From Baffinella frigidus (Eukaryota; Cryptophyceae; Cryptomonadales; Baffinellaceae): a stretch of DNA of 24,479 nt. Under the pieces are notes generated by a model, which saw only the letters and a program-made list of their open reading frames with translations, made no database searches and was not told the origin of the DNA. Below, piece by piece: positions 11,401 through 18,200 of the stretch. Within the stretch, counting starts at the first letter, position 1; every line of letters begins with the position of its first letter. The stretch is from assembly GCA_026770585.1 (NCBI GenBank), contig MU646396.1, forward strand, positions 707,754 to 732,232. Direction: 5' to 3'. The translations under genes and the position numbers were made by a program.

Positions 11401-13317
11401 CTGAACCCTGAACCCTACACCCTACACCCTACACCGTCTTCTTCTTCATTACTCTCAACCCTAGAGATGACGCTCTTCGACTTTTGGATCACTCAAACGC
11501 ACGCATCCTTCAAAATGCCACAAGTTGACGACGCTGCAAAATTTCCCCCAAAGTTGAGACTGCCGGAACTGAACCGTCAACTTTTGCTGAAAGTAGAGAG
11601 TTGACGTTTGCAGGACTCGACGGTTCTGCGGACAAAGGACATGCCTCCGCCCCCCTCCGACGGGAAGTTCCGGAAGGTGACCGTGGACAAGGCCGGTCTC
11701 GTCCAGGTCAGCGTCCAGCTAAACCCTCCTGGAAGCGTCCGCCTAAACCCTCCTAGCGTCCACCTAACGAAATTCCACGCTAAAACTGGAGTCGTGTCCA
11801 GGCGAGCGTCCTGGCGCAGGACTTCCCGCCGTGCCGCCCGTGGCCGACCCTCGAGGTCCTCAAAAGTTGACGTTTTGTCAACTCCCCCCCCCACCCCCCG
11901 AAAGTTGACGTTTTGCAAAAAATGACGGGGTTGTACCCCGTGGCCACGAGAAGGAAAGTGACTTTTGCGTGGCTCGCGAGAAGCTTAGGCTGACCTCCCT
12001 GTGGAACCGATATCCGAATTCGGATTTGTGCCTTTTGGCGAACTGGGAGGGGGGGGGGAGTGAATTCTCTCCCAAAGTGACCGATACGTGGTGCAAATAA
12101 CAGAGACTCTGTTTCGCCAGCTGAATCCAAGGCTCGTGTGTGGAGGTGCGAAAACGTCGACTGTTGGAATCGCGTGGTTGTTTGGTGTACCGAGGCGCGT
12201 CCAGCATAAGGCAAAAGAAGACTTTGGTGGCCACCAGATCTGAAACCCGCTCTGCTAAATCCTGCACCTCAACCCCAAACCCCAATCCCCAAACCCCAAA
12301 CTCCAAACCCCAAACCCAAAACCCAAAACCCCAAACCCAAAACCTCTATCGACGCCCGGTGTCCAGCATGTTTCTTTGCCGCCACCAGTTCCACAAGTCA
12401 ACTTTCTGCCAAAGTCAACCCTCTGATAAAGTCCACCCCTCTCTGCTAAAATCAAGCCTCTGCAGGAGCCCGAAGCCGGGTCGCGCAACAGTATCGCCTA
12501 CGGAGACGTAAGCCCCCCCCGCGGGATCCGGGGTTAGGGATGAAAGGTTAGCTGATTCGCGTCGGGTGTGGGATGCCAACCGCTGTTTCGTCGCAAACCA
12601 CACCGCCAATCTTCTTCTTCTTCTTCCTCTGCTTCTTCTTCGTGTTCTCCTTTAGTACTCTCAGCCTAGAGACGAGTGATCCAAACGTCTGTGAACCCCC
12701 CCCCCCCCATCGCCGTATTGTAAAGCGCATGCGTTATTCACGCAATCCCGTTGTACTCCGCTGTGTGTGGACTGACCTTCCTCAGTTACAAAGAGTCTTC
12801 TTGTTTATTACGCTCGCGCCTCAAGTTGAGTGATCCAGATAGTCTGTGAGCCGTATGACGAACCCGTTTCGGTACAAGGTTCTCAAGTCGGAGCCGATGA
12901 CCACCGTGCAAGCTTGTGAACCGGTGTGAAATGACCCTTTCTGACCGATGTGAAATTAAATGCTCCTTTCTCGCCAGTGTGATGACCCTTTCTGACCCCT
13001 GCAGGTTCTGGGCGTCAAAGTGCAAGAAATCTTCCGAAGCCCTCCCGTTCAGGACAGAGGCTATAGCGCCCGCGGAGACCGCGGAGCAAGAGGCTACCGT
13101 GGCGGGGGGGGGAGGAACTTCCCGNNNNNNNNNNNNNNNNNNNNNNNNNNNNNNNNNNNNNNNNNNNNNNNNNNNNNNNNNNNNNNNNNNNNNNNNNNNN
13201 NNNNNNNNNNNNNNNNNNNNNNNNNNNNNNNNNNNNNNNNNNNNNNNNNNNNNNNNNNNNNNNGGCGGCGGTGGCGGCGGCCTCTCGGATGATTATAACA
13301 GCAAACGCGGGGTTTAA
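5248..13317 (+). CDS. Gene A: Xrn-family 5'-3' exoribonuclease-like protein (N-terminus not found)
   Basis: Exons that chain in phase: 5248-5480, 5984-6104, 6481-6510, 6882-6951, 7330-7399, 8021-8132, 8276-8332, 9065-9148, 10163-10237, 11131-11229, 11614-11706, 12466-12507, 13005-13124, then the gap, then 13264-13317 with TAA. All listed introns are GT-AG. The first two exons encode an Asp/Glu-rich linker. The conserved Xrn C-terminal core follows in the correct order: VEYFEGILWN, then YPFRYAPDA (family YPFHYAP), ASPLTPVQACVSMMP (family P-x-PFEQLMAVLP), KYLPEPLR, DSPLAEM...IDLDVALL, and LSPEQQA (family LTPEE). The tail DRGYSARGDRGARGYRGGGG is Arg/Gly-rich. Xrn enzymes degrade 5'-monophosphorylated RNA. 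The N-terminal domain with the acidic catalytic residues is not recognisable upstream, so the gene may start outside the window, have unrecognised exons, or be broken. Confidence 0.72.
5496..5735 (+). repeat. Degenerate telomere-like intron array plus donor echo
   Basis: CCCTAAA/CCCCAAA variants fill the intron after 5480. Within it, about 5578-5597 copies the end of the preceding exon including the GT donor. Confidence 0.75.
5757..5904. mobile_element. MITE-like element, copy 1 (14-bp perfect TIRs)
   Basis: GATCTCATATGGAA at 5757-5770 is exactly inverted at 5891-5904 (TTCCATATGAGATC). The 148-bp AT-rich interior has no ORF. An interior block of about 70 bp (CACAGAACGATC, ATATTCAAGCAAACGTG, AATTTT, TGAAATCC) recurs at 22871-22932 in a second element with diverged termini. 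It is inserted just after an acidic-exon-like sequence (5736-5756, GAGGAGGATGACGACGAG). Confidence 0.7.
5984..6104 (+). other. Gene A acidic exon 2 with nearby echoes
   Basis: The exon begins after AACACCAG and reads LEGEDDEEGMDADLGG, SSQDEDMDDEI and DESDLDSL before donor GTGAAT, almost entirely acidic. Partial echoes of its end (GAGAGCGACCTCGACTCT) lie at about 6220-6240, and of its middle (ATGGACGCGGACTTGGG) at 6336-6352. The small exon 6481-6510 (EDMDEDLDSE) may itself be a recruited echo. Confidence 0.6.
6140..6480. repeat. Telomere-like arrays, mixed orientation, with acidic-exon echoes
   Basis: 6140-6210 is C-rich (CCCTGAA, CCCTGGA). About 6285-6475 is G-rich on + (GGGTTGAGGGTT, TTTAGGCTTTAGG), an orientation switch within one intron. 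The exon echoes are embedded between them. Confidence 0.75.
6525..6815 (+). repeat. Intronic CCCTAAA array
   Basis: Long runs of perfect CCCTAAA with CCCTACA and CCCCAAA variants lie in the intron between 6510 and 6882. They end in an A-rich tract (AAAACAAAAAAAC) and the acceptor GTGTGGGCAG. Confidence 0.9.
6882..7399 (+). other. Gene A: Xrn signature exons (YFEG | ILWN ... YPF)
   Basis: Exon 6882-6951 reads LRDAKTASGRKAAFG then VEYFEG, splitting the Gly codon (phase 1). Exon 7330-7399 continues ILWNIQMYVDG and DYRYVYPF, ending phase 2 in CG|GTTCCC. Known Xrn proteins have Y-(V/L)-EGL-x-W-V-L-x-YYY, then W-x-(W/F)-YYPF-HYAP at this point. Spacing and order match. The join needs both phases to be right, and they are. 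Intron 6952-7329 holds a telomere-like array from about 7110. Confidence 0.75.
7110..7327 (+). repeat. Intronic telomere-like array up to the acceptor
   Basis: CCCTAAA, CCCTTAA and CCCTAGA units run directly into the acceptor: the final unit AAACCCGCAG supplies the AG. The repeat therefore also provides pyrimidines and CTAAA/CTAAC branch-point-like sequence. Confidence 0.85.
7400..8020 (+). repeat. Intron with degenerate arrays and exon echoes
   Basis: A decayed echo of the preceding exon end lies at about 7490-7530 (TACGAC...CCTCTTCGGTTCCCCCC). Two decayed echoes of the following exon lie at about 7643-7690 (ATGCCCCGAATGCACGGCG, GGGTCAAAGTCAGCGAC) and 7796-7855 (TACGCGAAGGATTGTGCGG, GATCGAATCCAGTGAC). 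CCCCAAA/CCCTACA/CCACAAA tracts separate them. The live exon starts at 8021. Confidence 0.65.
8021..8332 (+). other. Gene A: Xrn exons YAPDA and PLTPVQ...MMP
   Basis: 8021-8132 (acceptor GTACCTGCAG, donor GTGAGC) reads YAPDARRIVRWIEAS and ends STASPLTPVQ. 8276-8332 reads ACVSMMPLGAGKYLPEPLR before donor GTACCC. Family members show HYAP-x-ASD, then P-x-x-PFEQLMAVLP and (L)LP-x-P(Y/L)R. This is the clearest homologous block. The intron between (8133-8275) is only 143 bp and consists largely of CCCCAAA units. Confidence 0.75.
8140..8262 (+). repeat. Homogenised CCCCAAA intron array
   Basis: A run of nearly identical CCCCAAA units at about 8190-8262 is a different locally dominant variant from those in neighbouring introns. 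Confidence 0.85.
8333..9064. other. Intron without telomere-like array; holds a stop-containing exon echo
   Basis: The first part (8336-8520) is CGAAACA/CCCCCGAAAC-rich. The 16-bp palindrome GGCTGAAATTTCAGCC lies near 8673. 8907-8975 is a decayed copy of the downstream exon 9065-9148: GACGCG-CCGGACTCGCC, then AACGGCATCGA-TTGGACGT are shared, but the copy has TAG twice (PG*NGIDLDVEMP*). The echo is preceded by its own CAG. Confidence 0.65.
9065..9148 (+). other. Gene A: Xrn exon DSPLAEM...IDLDVALL
   Basis: The exon reads YLVDAPDSPLAEML, then GIDLDVALLVK, 28 codons in phase 0 on both sides (acceptor CGTGTGCAG, donor GTACGA). Known Xrns have L-M-x-(D/S)-x-x-SP(I/L)-x-D-F-Y-P, then D-x-NGK...W-x-x-V-x-LLPF here. 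The NGK-W part is shortened, so this is a divergent member. Confidence 0.72.
9243..9349. mobile_element. Foldback element in intron
   Basis: GATGTTCCCCCAATACCCAC and following bases (arm about 42 bp, 9243-9284) are inverted at 9308-9349 with one mismatch in the arms. The loop is only about 23 bp. It is too long and perfect for chance. It could be a MITE or a recent palindromic duplication. Intron position: after the exon ending 9148. Confidence 0.8.
9380..9730 (+). repeat. Dispersed TAGGCCCGCCTC-type repeats
   Basis: GAGATAGGCCCGCCTC-like units occur at about 9383 (AGGCGGGCCCATC), 9566, 9589, 9613, 9685 and 9703, with variable spacing. No ORF of protein character is present. Confidence 0.5.
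9785..9912. repeat. Short telomere-like tracts, mostly G-rich on +
   Basis: CCCGAAACCCC is followed by GGGTTTGG, TCTAGGGTTTT and GGGGTTGGGGTTT tracts. Weakly conserved. Confidence 0.6.
9965..10152 (+). repeat. Degenerate tandem repeat AACAACCGTTTTAA
   Basis: About ten imperfect copies of a 14-20 bp unit (AACCGTTTTAA, AACAATCGTTTTAA, CAACCATTCTA) lie just before the acceptor GTTGGCAG of exon 10163. CGTTTT-A is the most conserved part. Confidence 0.75.
10163..10237 (+). other. Gene A: exon with LSPEQQA
   Basis: The exon reads EVESAELSSLSPEQQAAI then CPNEAWT, 25 codons, phase 0. In Xrn proteins the ...LLLAA-x-x-x-x-Y-x-x-LTPEE-x-x-RN segment follows the LLPFID region; the SLSPEQQA match is modest but in the right place. 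Confidence 0.65.
10395..10560 (+). repeat. Tandem repeat ATAAACGGCGCTTCCCC
   Basis: Units of roughly 17-35 bp (CCGATAAACGGCGCTTC, CCATAAATGGCGCTTCCCC, CTATAAACTGCTGG) degrade progressively toward 10560. Intronic. Confidence 0.75.
10677..11130 (+). repeat. Intron with two echoes of exon 11131-11229 and a tandem array
   Basis: Echo 1 (about 10750-10800, GACGACCTTGACGGGGAACGC) and echo 2 (10958-11012, preceded by GCGACAG and reading VFSRAPDDLDGE) precede the live exon. The intron sequence upstream is duplicated as well: CTTAGCTTCGACA...CCCCTAAGACAGC at 10677-10720 recurs at 11051-11093. Between them lies an array of GCTATCTTAAGGGTGGA units (about 10798-10945), alternating with TTTTGTCGGGTTTGT spacers. 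Confidence 0.75.
11131..11229 (+). other. Gene A: exon VFSRAPDDLDGE
   Basis: 33 codons, phase 0, donor GTGAGC after RIL. It reads VFSRAPDDLDGERRTLSDYV and then RSIVPTTHHQ. The acceptor is TTTCGTGAAG. The corresponding acceptor in echo 2 is GCGACAG, so the live copy has a weaker pyrimidine tract; echo use is possible but echo 2 lacks the 3' half. Confidence 0.6.
11277..11432 (+). repeat. Telomere-like intron array (CCCTGAA dominated)
   Basis: ACACGAA repeats (11300-11335) lead into CCCTGAA units and end in CCCTACA units. C-rich strand on +. Confidence 0.85.
11518..11920 (+). repeat. Repeated AAAGTTGACGTTTTGCA motif spanning exon 11614-11706
   Basis: AAGTTGACGACGCTGCAAAA (11522), GAGTTGACGTTTGCAG (11599-11613), AAAAGTTGACGTTTTG (11862) and AAAGTTGACGTTTTGCAAAA (11901) are copies of one motif. 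The second one supplies the acceptor AG of exon 11614-11706. That exon reads DSTVLRTKDMPPPP then DGKFRKVTVDKAGLVQ, phase 0. After its donor GTCAGC come three CCTAAACCCTCCT-type units (11712-11768). Confidence 0.6.
12268..12346 (+). repeat. Short CCCCAAA/CCCAAAA array
   Basis: Telomere-like variants inside the intron between exons 11614-11706 and 12466-12507. The rest of that intron (11769-12267, 12347-12465) shows no gene; it contains GTCAACTTT motifs near 12398. Confidence 0.8.
12466..13004 (+). other. Gene A: small exon and following intron
   Basis: Exon 12466-12507 reads EPEAGSRNSIAYGD (acceptor CTCTGCAG, donor GTAAGC, phase 0). The intron 12508-13004 has no telomere-like array. It carries two members of the TTCTTCTTC...GTGATCCA-A...GTCTGTGA family at about 12612-12697 and 12796-12851. 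Confidence 0.55.
13005..13317 (+). other. Gene A: terminal exon, Arg/Gly-rich tail interrupted by assembly gap
   Basis: After CCCCTGCAG the exon reads VLGVKVQEIFRSPP then DRGYSARGDRGARGYRGG, an RGG-type RNA-binding-like tail. Bases 13125-13263 are unknown. After the gap, one frame gives a Gly run then LSDDYNSKRGV and TAA (13315-13317). In the literal frame of the exon the read is RRWRRPLG and TGA at 13290-13292. Because the gap length is probably an estimate in a repetitive tract, the frame cannot be decided. Confidence 0.55.
13125..13263. other. Assembly gap (139 N)
   Basis: The unresolved run falls inside a GGC/GGN-rich coding tract, which explains why it failed to assemble. Its length is not a multiple of three. 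Confidence 0.99.
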
Positions 13318-13980
13318 TAAATTTTCAAACGCGGCCGCGACGAGCTAGGGGGCGAGGTGAGACGAGACCTTCGTTCTTAATTTGAAGACTCCCTACCATT
13401 GCGCCCCAATGGGGAAATGGGGATTTTTCTTCAGAAATGAGGCTACATGTAACGTCTCCATCGGAACCGAACAACCTTGAGTTCCAGACAAAACAGTACA
13501 CCCAGTTACAATTGCAAGGAAATTGATTGGACCCGCGTTCACGAATGGATGTCTCAAGAGGAACTGGCTACAGGGGTACTTCGCTCATAAGAAAACGCCC
13601 CCCCCCTAGGACCACCATAGGGCCCTAGGCAAAGTCCTACTGTAGGGTCCTTAGGGGGCGCGGTTTCTTATGAGCGAGGTAACCCTGTAGTTTGGAGGAG
13701 GAGGTGAGGAGGTTGGAGGTGGCGAGGAAGTTGGAGGGATACCGCCCATGCTGTCGGAATTGGAGCTCTTTGCCGGCGCAATTTTAACAATCTGTACCAC
13801 GATAAGCCATGTAAACACTTTTAGCGTGGACGAGTGTGTGTGAAAAAGGAACTGACGTCCTGGCGTGGCTGTTCACTTTTGGCGCGAACGAGTGTGTATG
13901 AAAATCGGGGGGGAAGCGAGGTTTAATCAGTTGACAAACACGACCGCTTCACGCTATCTGATAGGGGGAGAGATGAGAGA
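13302..13980 (+). repeat. Gene A 3' end and a diverged echo of it
   Basis: The segment around the gene A stop (AAACGCGGGGTTTAATAA, TCAAACGCGGCCGC, GCTAGGGGGCGAGGTGAGA; 13302-13365) is echoed at about 13913-13978 (AAGCGAGGTTTAATCAG, ACAAACACGACCGC, ATAGGGGGAGAGATGAGA). Between them, CACTTTTAGCGTGGACGAG (13813) and CACTTTTGGCGCGAACGAG (13876) form another short duplication. Confidence 0.6.
13568..13690. mobile_element. Foldback/MITE-like element, intergenic
   Basis: CTACAGGGGTACTTCGCTC plus ATAAGAAAACGCCCCCC at the left is inverted at the right (GGGGGCG, TTTCTTATGAGCGAGG, AACCCTGTAG), giving imperfect arms of about 35 bp in a 123-bp element. The core is palindromic-like (CTAGGACCACCATAGG and CCTACTGTAGGGTCC). 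Confidence 0.7.
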
Positions 13981-14017
13981 TCCCCACTTGACCCACTTAC
14001 CCCGGCGTCCGTCCTTT

Positions 14018-14800
14018 AGGTTCTTTAGGTTTTAATTTCGCCCAACATATGCCAACGACACGCCCTTCCGTAGAAAGGACTGCAGAGAAAGCATTTTTGC
14101 TTTCGGATCGCGTTTAGCTTTCCAGTGCAGAGGCTCGTGAAGAGGGGATAAAGGGTTGGTTCTTTTGGGGTGTTTGAGCTATTCCAAAATAGGATCGCAC
14201 TCGCACACACACCGAACCACAAGTCAGCCTTTATGAGGCTCATGGTATCCCATGATTGAAGTATGAGCTACTGCAAAGCCACAGGGGAAGTCTCAATTTC
14301 TCTGGACACGACACTATTGTTGCCTTTTGACGATTTTTGGTCATGTCCTTGGGGGCAGAAATTGCCTTTTGACGTGAAAATGGCTCCAAAGTAGCGGAAG
14401 CATATGCTTTCGCTACTTTCTGAAACTTCCCCTGTGGCTTTTCAGTAGAGAGCTCCAACCACGAATACCTAGAATACCCCAGAGAGAAAACACGATTTCA
14501 AAAGTTATTTAGGTCCTTTAGGTTTTAATTTCTCCCAACATAGCCCAACGACACGCCGTTCCGTAGAAGGGATCTGCAGAGAAAGCATTTTTGCTTTCGG
14601 ATCGCGTTTCGCTCTCCAGTGCAGAGGCTCGTGAAGAGGGGATAAAGGGTGGTTCTATTGGGGTGGGTGAAGGTATGCGATATCGCTCCCATGCTCACTT
14701 ACACGCACCGAACCCAAGTCAGCCTTGTTCTGAGGCTCATGGTATCCCATGGTGAAGCATATGAGCTCCAGTCACGGATACCCCACAAGATTTCAAAAGG
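14018..14800 (+). repeat. Tandem direct duplication, unit about 290-300 bp
   Basis: Copy 1 (about 14018-14503) and copy 2 (about 14511-14799) share TTTAGGTTTTAATTTC, CAACGACACGCC, GCAGAGAAAGCATTTTTGC, GCAGAGGCTCGTGAAGAGG, GAGGCTCATGGTATCCCATG and a final GATTTCAAAAG. Copy 1 is longer because it contains the MITE at 14268-14448. Open frames exist on both strands but none has protein character in both copies, so I call no gene. Confidence 0.85.
14268..14448. mobile_element. MITE with 24-bp TIRs and an empty-site control
   Basis: Left end CTACTGCAAAGCCACAGG and right end CCTGTGGCTTTTCAGTAG are inverted over 24 bp with one mismatch. The interior has two TTGCCTTTTGACG copies and the near-palindrome AGCGGAAGCATATGCTTTCGCT (in two halves of 11). 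The second tandem copy has ATGAGCTCC where copy 1 has ATGAG, element, AGAGCTCC. The insertion is thus directly visible, with a probable 3-bp GAG target duplication plus one extra A. No transposase in the window. Confidence 0.85.
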
Positions 14801-15095
14801 TGTGAGTCAGATGTCAAACCAAACGATTTATGGAGCTTATGGAGCTTTAATGAACTTCGTACAGCAGCACACACGTTCCCACGTCCGGTGGACCGAAACG
14901 GCATGGTGAGCACAGAAGCGGGGGCTGGTCCTGGAGCTATAGCAGGTTTCGTTCACAGGCAATCCTGACGACCCTTACTTGGCGAACCCCCTTCGTCTTC
15001 CCGAAGTCGTCGTCCGTGCCCGGCTCTGGTCAAATATTTTCTTCCTCACAACTTTCACGCCAAAAGTGGCCTTGGTTGTAAGGAGTGAGTACAAA

Positions 15096-15247
15096 ATGGC
15101 GCGTGCTTCGCTCCTATGCCTCGTCCTCCTCTGTGTGGTCTCGCACGCAGCGGCGTTCTCTGTTGGACTCGCGCCACGAGGCTTCCTTGGCCGCGCCGTT
15201 CGCGCTGAGCGGAGAGCCCCTCGCGCATCAACCCCCGCGTCGCCCTG
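15096..15247 (+). other. Gene B exon 1: bipartite plastid-targeting leader
   Basis: MARASLLCLVLLCVVSHAAA is a typical hydrophobic signal peptide. FSVGLAPRGFLGRAV after it starts with Phe, the residue required at the transit peptide start in red-lineage complex plastids, and is rich in Arg and lacks acids for about 15 residues. Reading on without splicing gives a stop at 15294-15296. The donor TG|GTGCTC joins in phase to 15510 (K-MQVWSNNEA). Confidence 0.75.
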
Positions 15248-18200
15248 GTGCTCTGTCCCACCCAACCCTGCGACTGCGTCGAGGAACCGTTTGTGATGTG
15301 GGAATGGTTTGGGCTGGTGCTATCTAGGACCGGATGATCGTGAAAGATGGGACCGTGTATTTCCCCCACGGCATCCGCGATCTTGCGTCCAAACTTGACC
15401 TCTAGAGAATGATCCGCAGTCGAACCATGCCCTGCCTGACCTCGGGCGTGGCTCAGCAGAATGGCGGGCGCCCGGCTGCTGACGCGGTTTGCATGCACAC
15501 GCCTGGCAGGAAGATGCAGGTGTGGAGCAACAACGAGGCGATTCAGGAGTATCGGGACCTGCTGGCTGGGAAGCGCCAGGATGACACCAACGACGGTCTT
15601 GATCATTCTAGCTCTGTCTCAGTCTATTTGGGCTCACCAAATTGGTGAGCCCGGGCCCTTTCCCGCTCCACAGTTGAAGAATTTGTACCGAAACCCCAGC
15701 ATATCAATGTGAAAATAGTCGGTGATAGAGTGAGGCAAAGCTGGAGTTCCCCAGCGCGAGAGAGTCTAGCTAGCTCTGCCTCAGTCGGGTTCGCCGACTA
15801 CTCTCAAGTTGACATCCTGGATATTTGATACAAATCCATCAACTTCGGTGCGAATCACGGCCTGGTCTCATCAAATTGGTAGACAAAATAGACTTGAGAC
15901 AGCGCTAGGCTCCACGCATCGCCTGACCCTCAAGAGGTGCTAAACCCTAAACCATGAACCCTGAACCCTAAACACTAAACCCTAAACTCTGAACCAAGAA
16001 CCCTGAACCCTCAACCCCAAACCCTGAATCCTAAACCCTCAACCTCAAACCTTAAAACCCAGACACCAAACCATAAACCCCAAACTCCCAACCCTGAACC
16101 CAAACCCCAAACCCCAAACCCTAAACCCTAAACCCTAAACCCTAAACCCTAAACCCTGAACCCTGAACCCCAAACCCCAAACCCCAAACCCTACACCCTA
16201 CACCCTAAACCCTAAACCCTGAACCAGGCCCGAGTGTGATCATTGGCGACGGGCGCCTGGGAACGATGCTGCGCAATGCTGGTCCCCTAACCCTAAACCC
16301 TACACCCTAAACCCTGCACCCTAAACCCTACACCCTAAACCGTAAAGCCTAAACCCCAACCCCCCAACGATGCTGTGTAATGCCGGTCTCTAAACCCTAA
16401 ACCCTGCACCCTACACCCTACACCCCAAACCCTAAACCCTGAACCCTAAACCCTAAACCCGAAACCCTTAACCCTAGTCCCTAAATTCTAAAACCTAAAT
16501 CCTAAACCCTAAACCCTGAAACTCTCAACCCTAAACTCCAAACCCTAAACCCTAAACCCTGAACCCTGAACCCTAAACCCTGAACCCTGAACCCTAAACC
16601 CTGAACACCAAACCCTAAACCCTAAACCCTGAAGCCTACGATGCTGCTCAATGCCGGCCTGTCCCTCACTTGGCTCTGCACCAGATCTTTGCAAAAAAAA
16701 CCTTTCTCTCCGCTGTCGAGCGAGGAGGGAACAACTTAAAAGGGTTCAAGGACTTTTACCTGAAAGACAAGGCCGGATTCTGGCCCTGACTGCCTTCTAT
16801 GTGCCGAGTTCGCTCGGGAGCGGTACATCAGCTGTTTACAAGACACACATCGCAGTACACACAGCGGACTGCAAAGGGATTTCGGAAATGTCCCAGAAGT
16901 GAGTAACCCGCAGGACCCCTAGGCAGGCCTTCCGTATGGAGGGACATAGGGTTGTTCCTACGTGGTATCCTGACCGAAGCCCGGTGGCTGAGGCGCGAGG
17001 TTTCCCGTGGTAGTCCTGGGTGGACAGCCCTCTCAGCATCATTTCCTTTCACAACAGTCTTCTCCCCCTGCCGGGGCCTGGGGAGAGAGTCCTTCCACAC
17101 GAAACCTGCATGTTGGAGAACACGTGTAGGCCCCATACAACCGCGTGCAGGCAATTGCAGGGTCGATTTGAGGGCATGCGCCGCGTCGGGTGCAAGGGGC
17201 GGGGCAGGGGTCAGCTCCTCTGCATCAGCCGCTTTACACACCACACGTCCCCCCCTGCAGGGGGCAACTCAGGGGACGTGATCGTGAAGCGGGGGGATGC
17301 GATCCCCGAGGAGCTGGCAGATGGGGTCACGGACTTCCCGCTGTATGTGTGCGTGCCCGAGCATGAGGTCGAGGCCGTCATCAAGGTCCGTCCAACCGGG
17401 TCAGGTTCTAGGAAATGACAATTTATTGATTACAAGACCAGTATGACCACATTCTAGGACCCCCTAAGGGGGGTTTAGGGAGCGCAGGAACGAACCCTGA
17501 GCCGTGAACCCTACAAATGATCAGACCTTGATCGCTCATCACTCGGTTTCGGTACCTCCGGAAGCCCACACGGTTTTACGGCGGAGCTGACATACGCATT
17601 TCAGGGTGAGTTCGGAGACGGGTATTATAGGGTTGTTCCTACGGACAAAGGGGAAATAACTCTTATGGGGGATGTGTGCAGGCGTGTCCGCAATCGAAGC
17701 TGGACGATCTAGTGTTCTGCCAGAAAGGAAACATCGAGCTTCTCCTCAAGAAGTACGCCCTCTGTGGAAACGATAACACCCAGGTAACCCCAAATCCGAA
17801 AACCCTGAACCCTGAACCCTGAACCCTGAACCCTGAACCCTAATCCCGAAACCCCAACCCCGAAACCCAAACCCTGAACCCTAATCCCGCAACCCGCAAC
17901 CCGAAACTCGAAACCCCAATCCCTAAACCCTAAACCCTAAACCCGAAACCCGAAACCCGAAACCCTAAACCCGAAACCAGATGCTGCCGTACTTCTCAAT
18001 CTTCTCAAAGGAGTCGCGCCCCATGTCGGTACGCGCCTCTCGAAACTCCCTTTTCGCAACTTTGCTCGCACTCTCAGGGTTCCACACACTTGCTTTGTCT
18101 CAGTCTAGTTGGGCTGACCAACTTGGTGAGCCCGGGCTCTTTTCCGCTCCAATGGTGACGGGTTTGTACCGCAGTCCCAGCATGTCAACTTGAGGAAAGT

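Noticed and set aside
14649-14909. 86-codon + strand ORF upstream of gene B
   Set aside because: It runs across the second copy of the tandem duplication, and the frame is not conserved in copy 1. No domain seen.
15055-15606. 183-codon - strand ORF opposite gene B exons 1-2
   Set aside because: Antisense shadow of GC-rich exons. The + strand has a start context, targeting leader and in-phase splice chain that the - strand lacks.
16651-16902. Possible exon in gene B intron 3
   Set aside because: An open frame exists, but it is not in phase with exons 3 and 4, and splicing 3 to 4 directly gives a continuous motif order.
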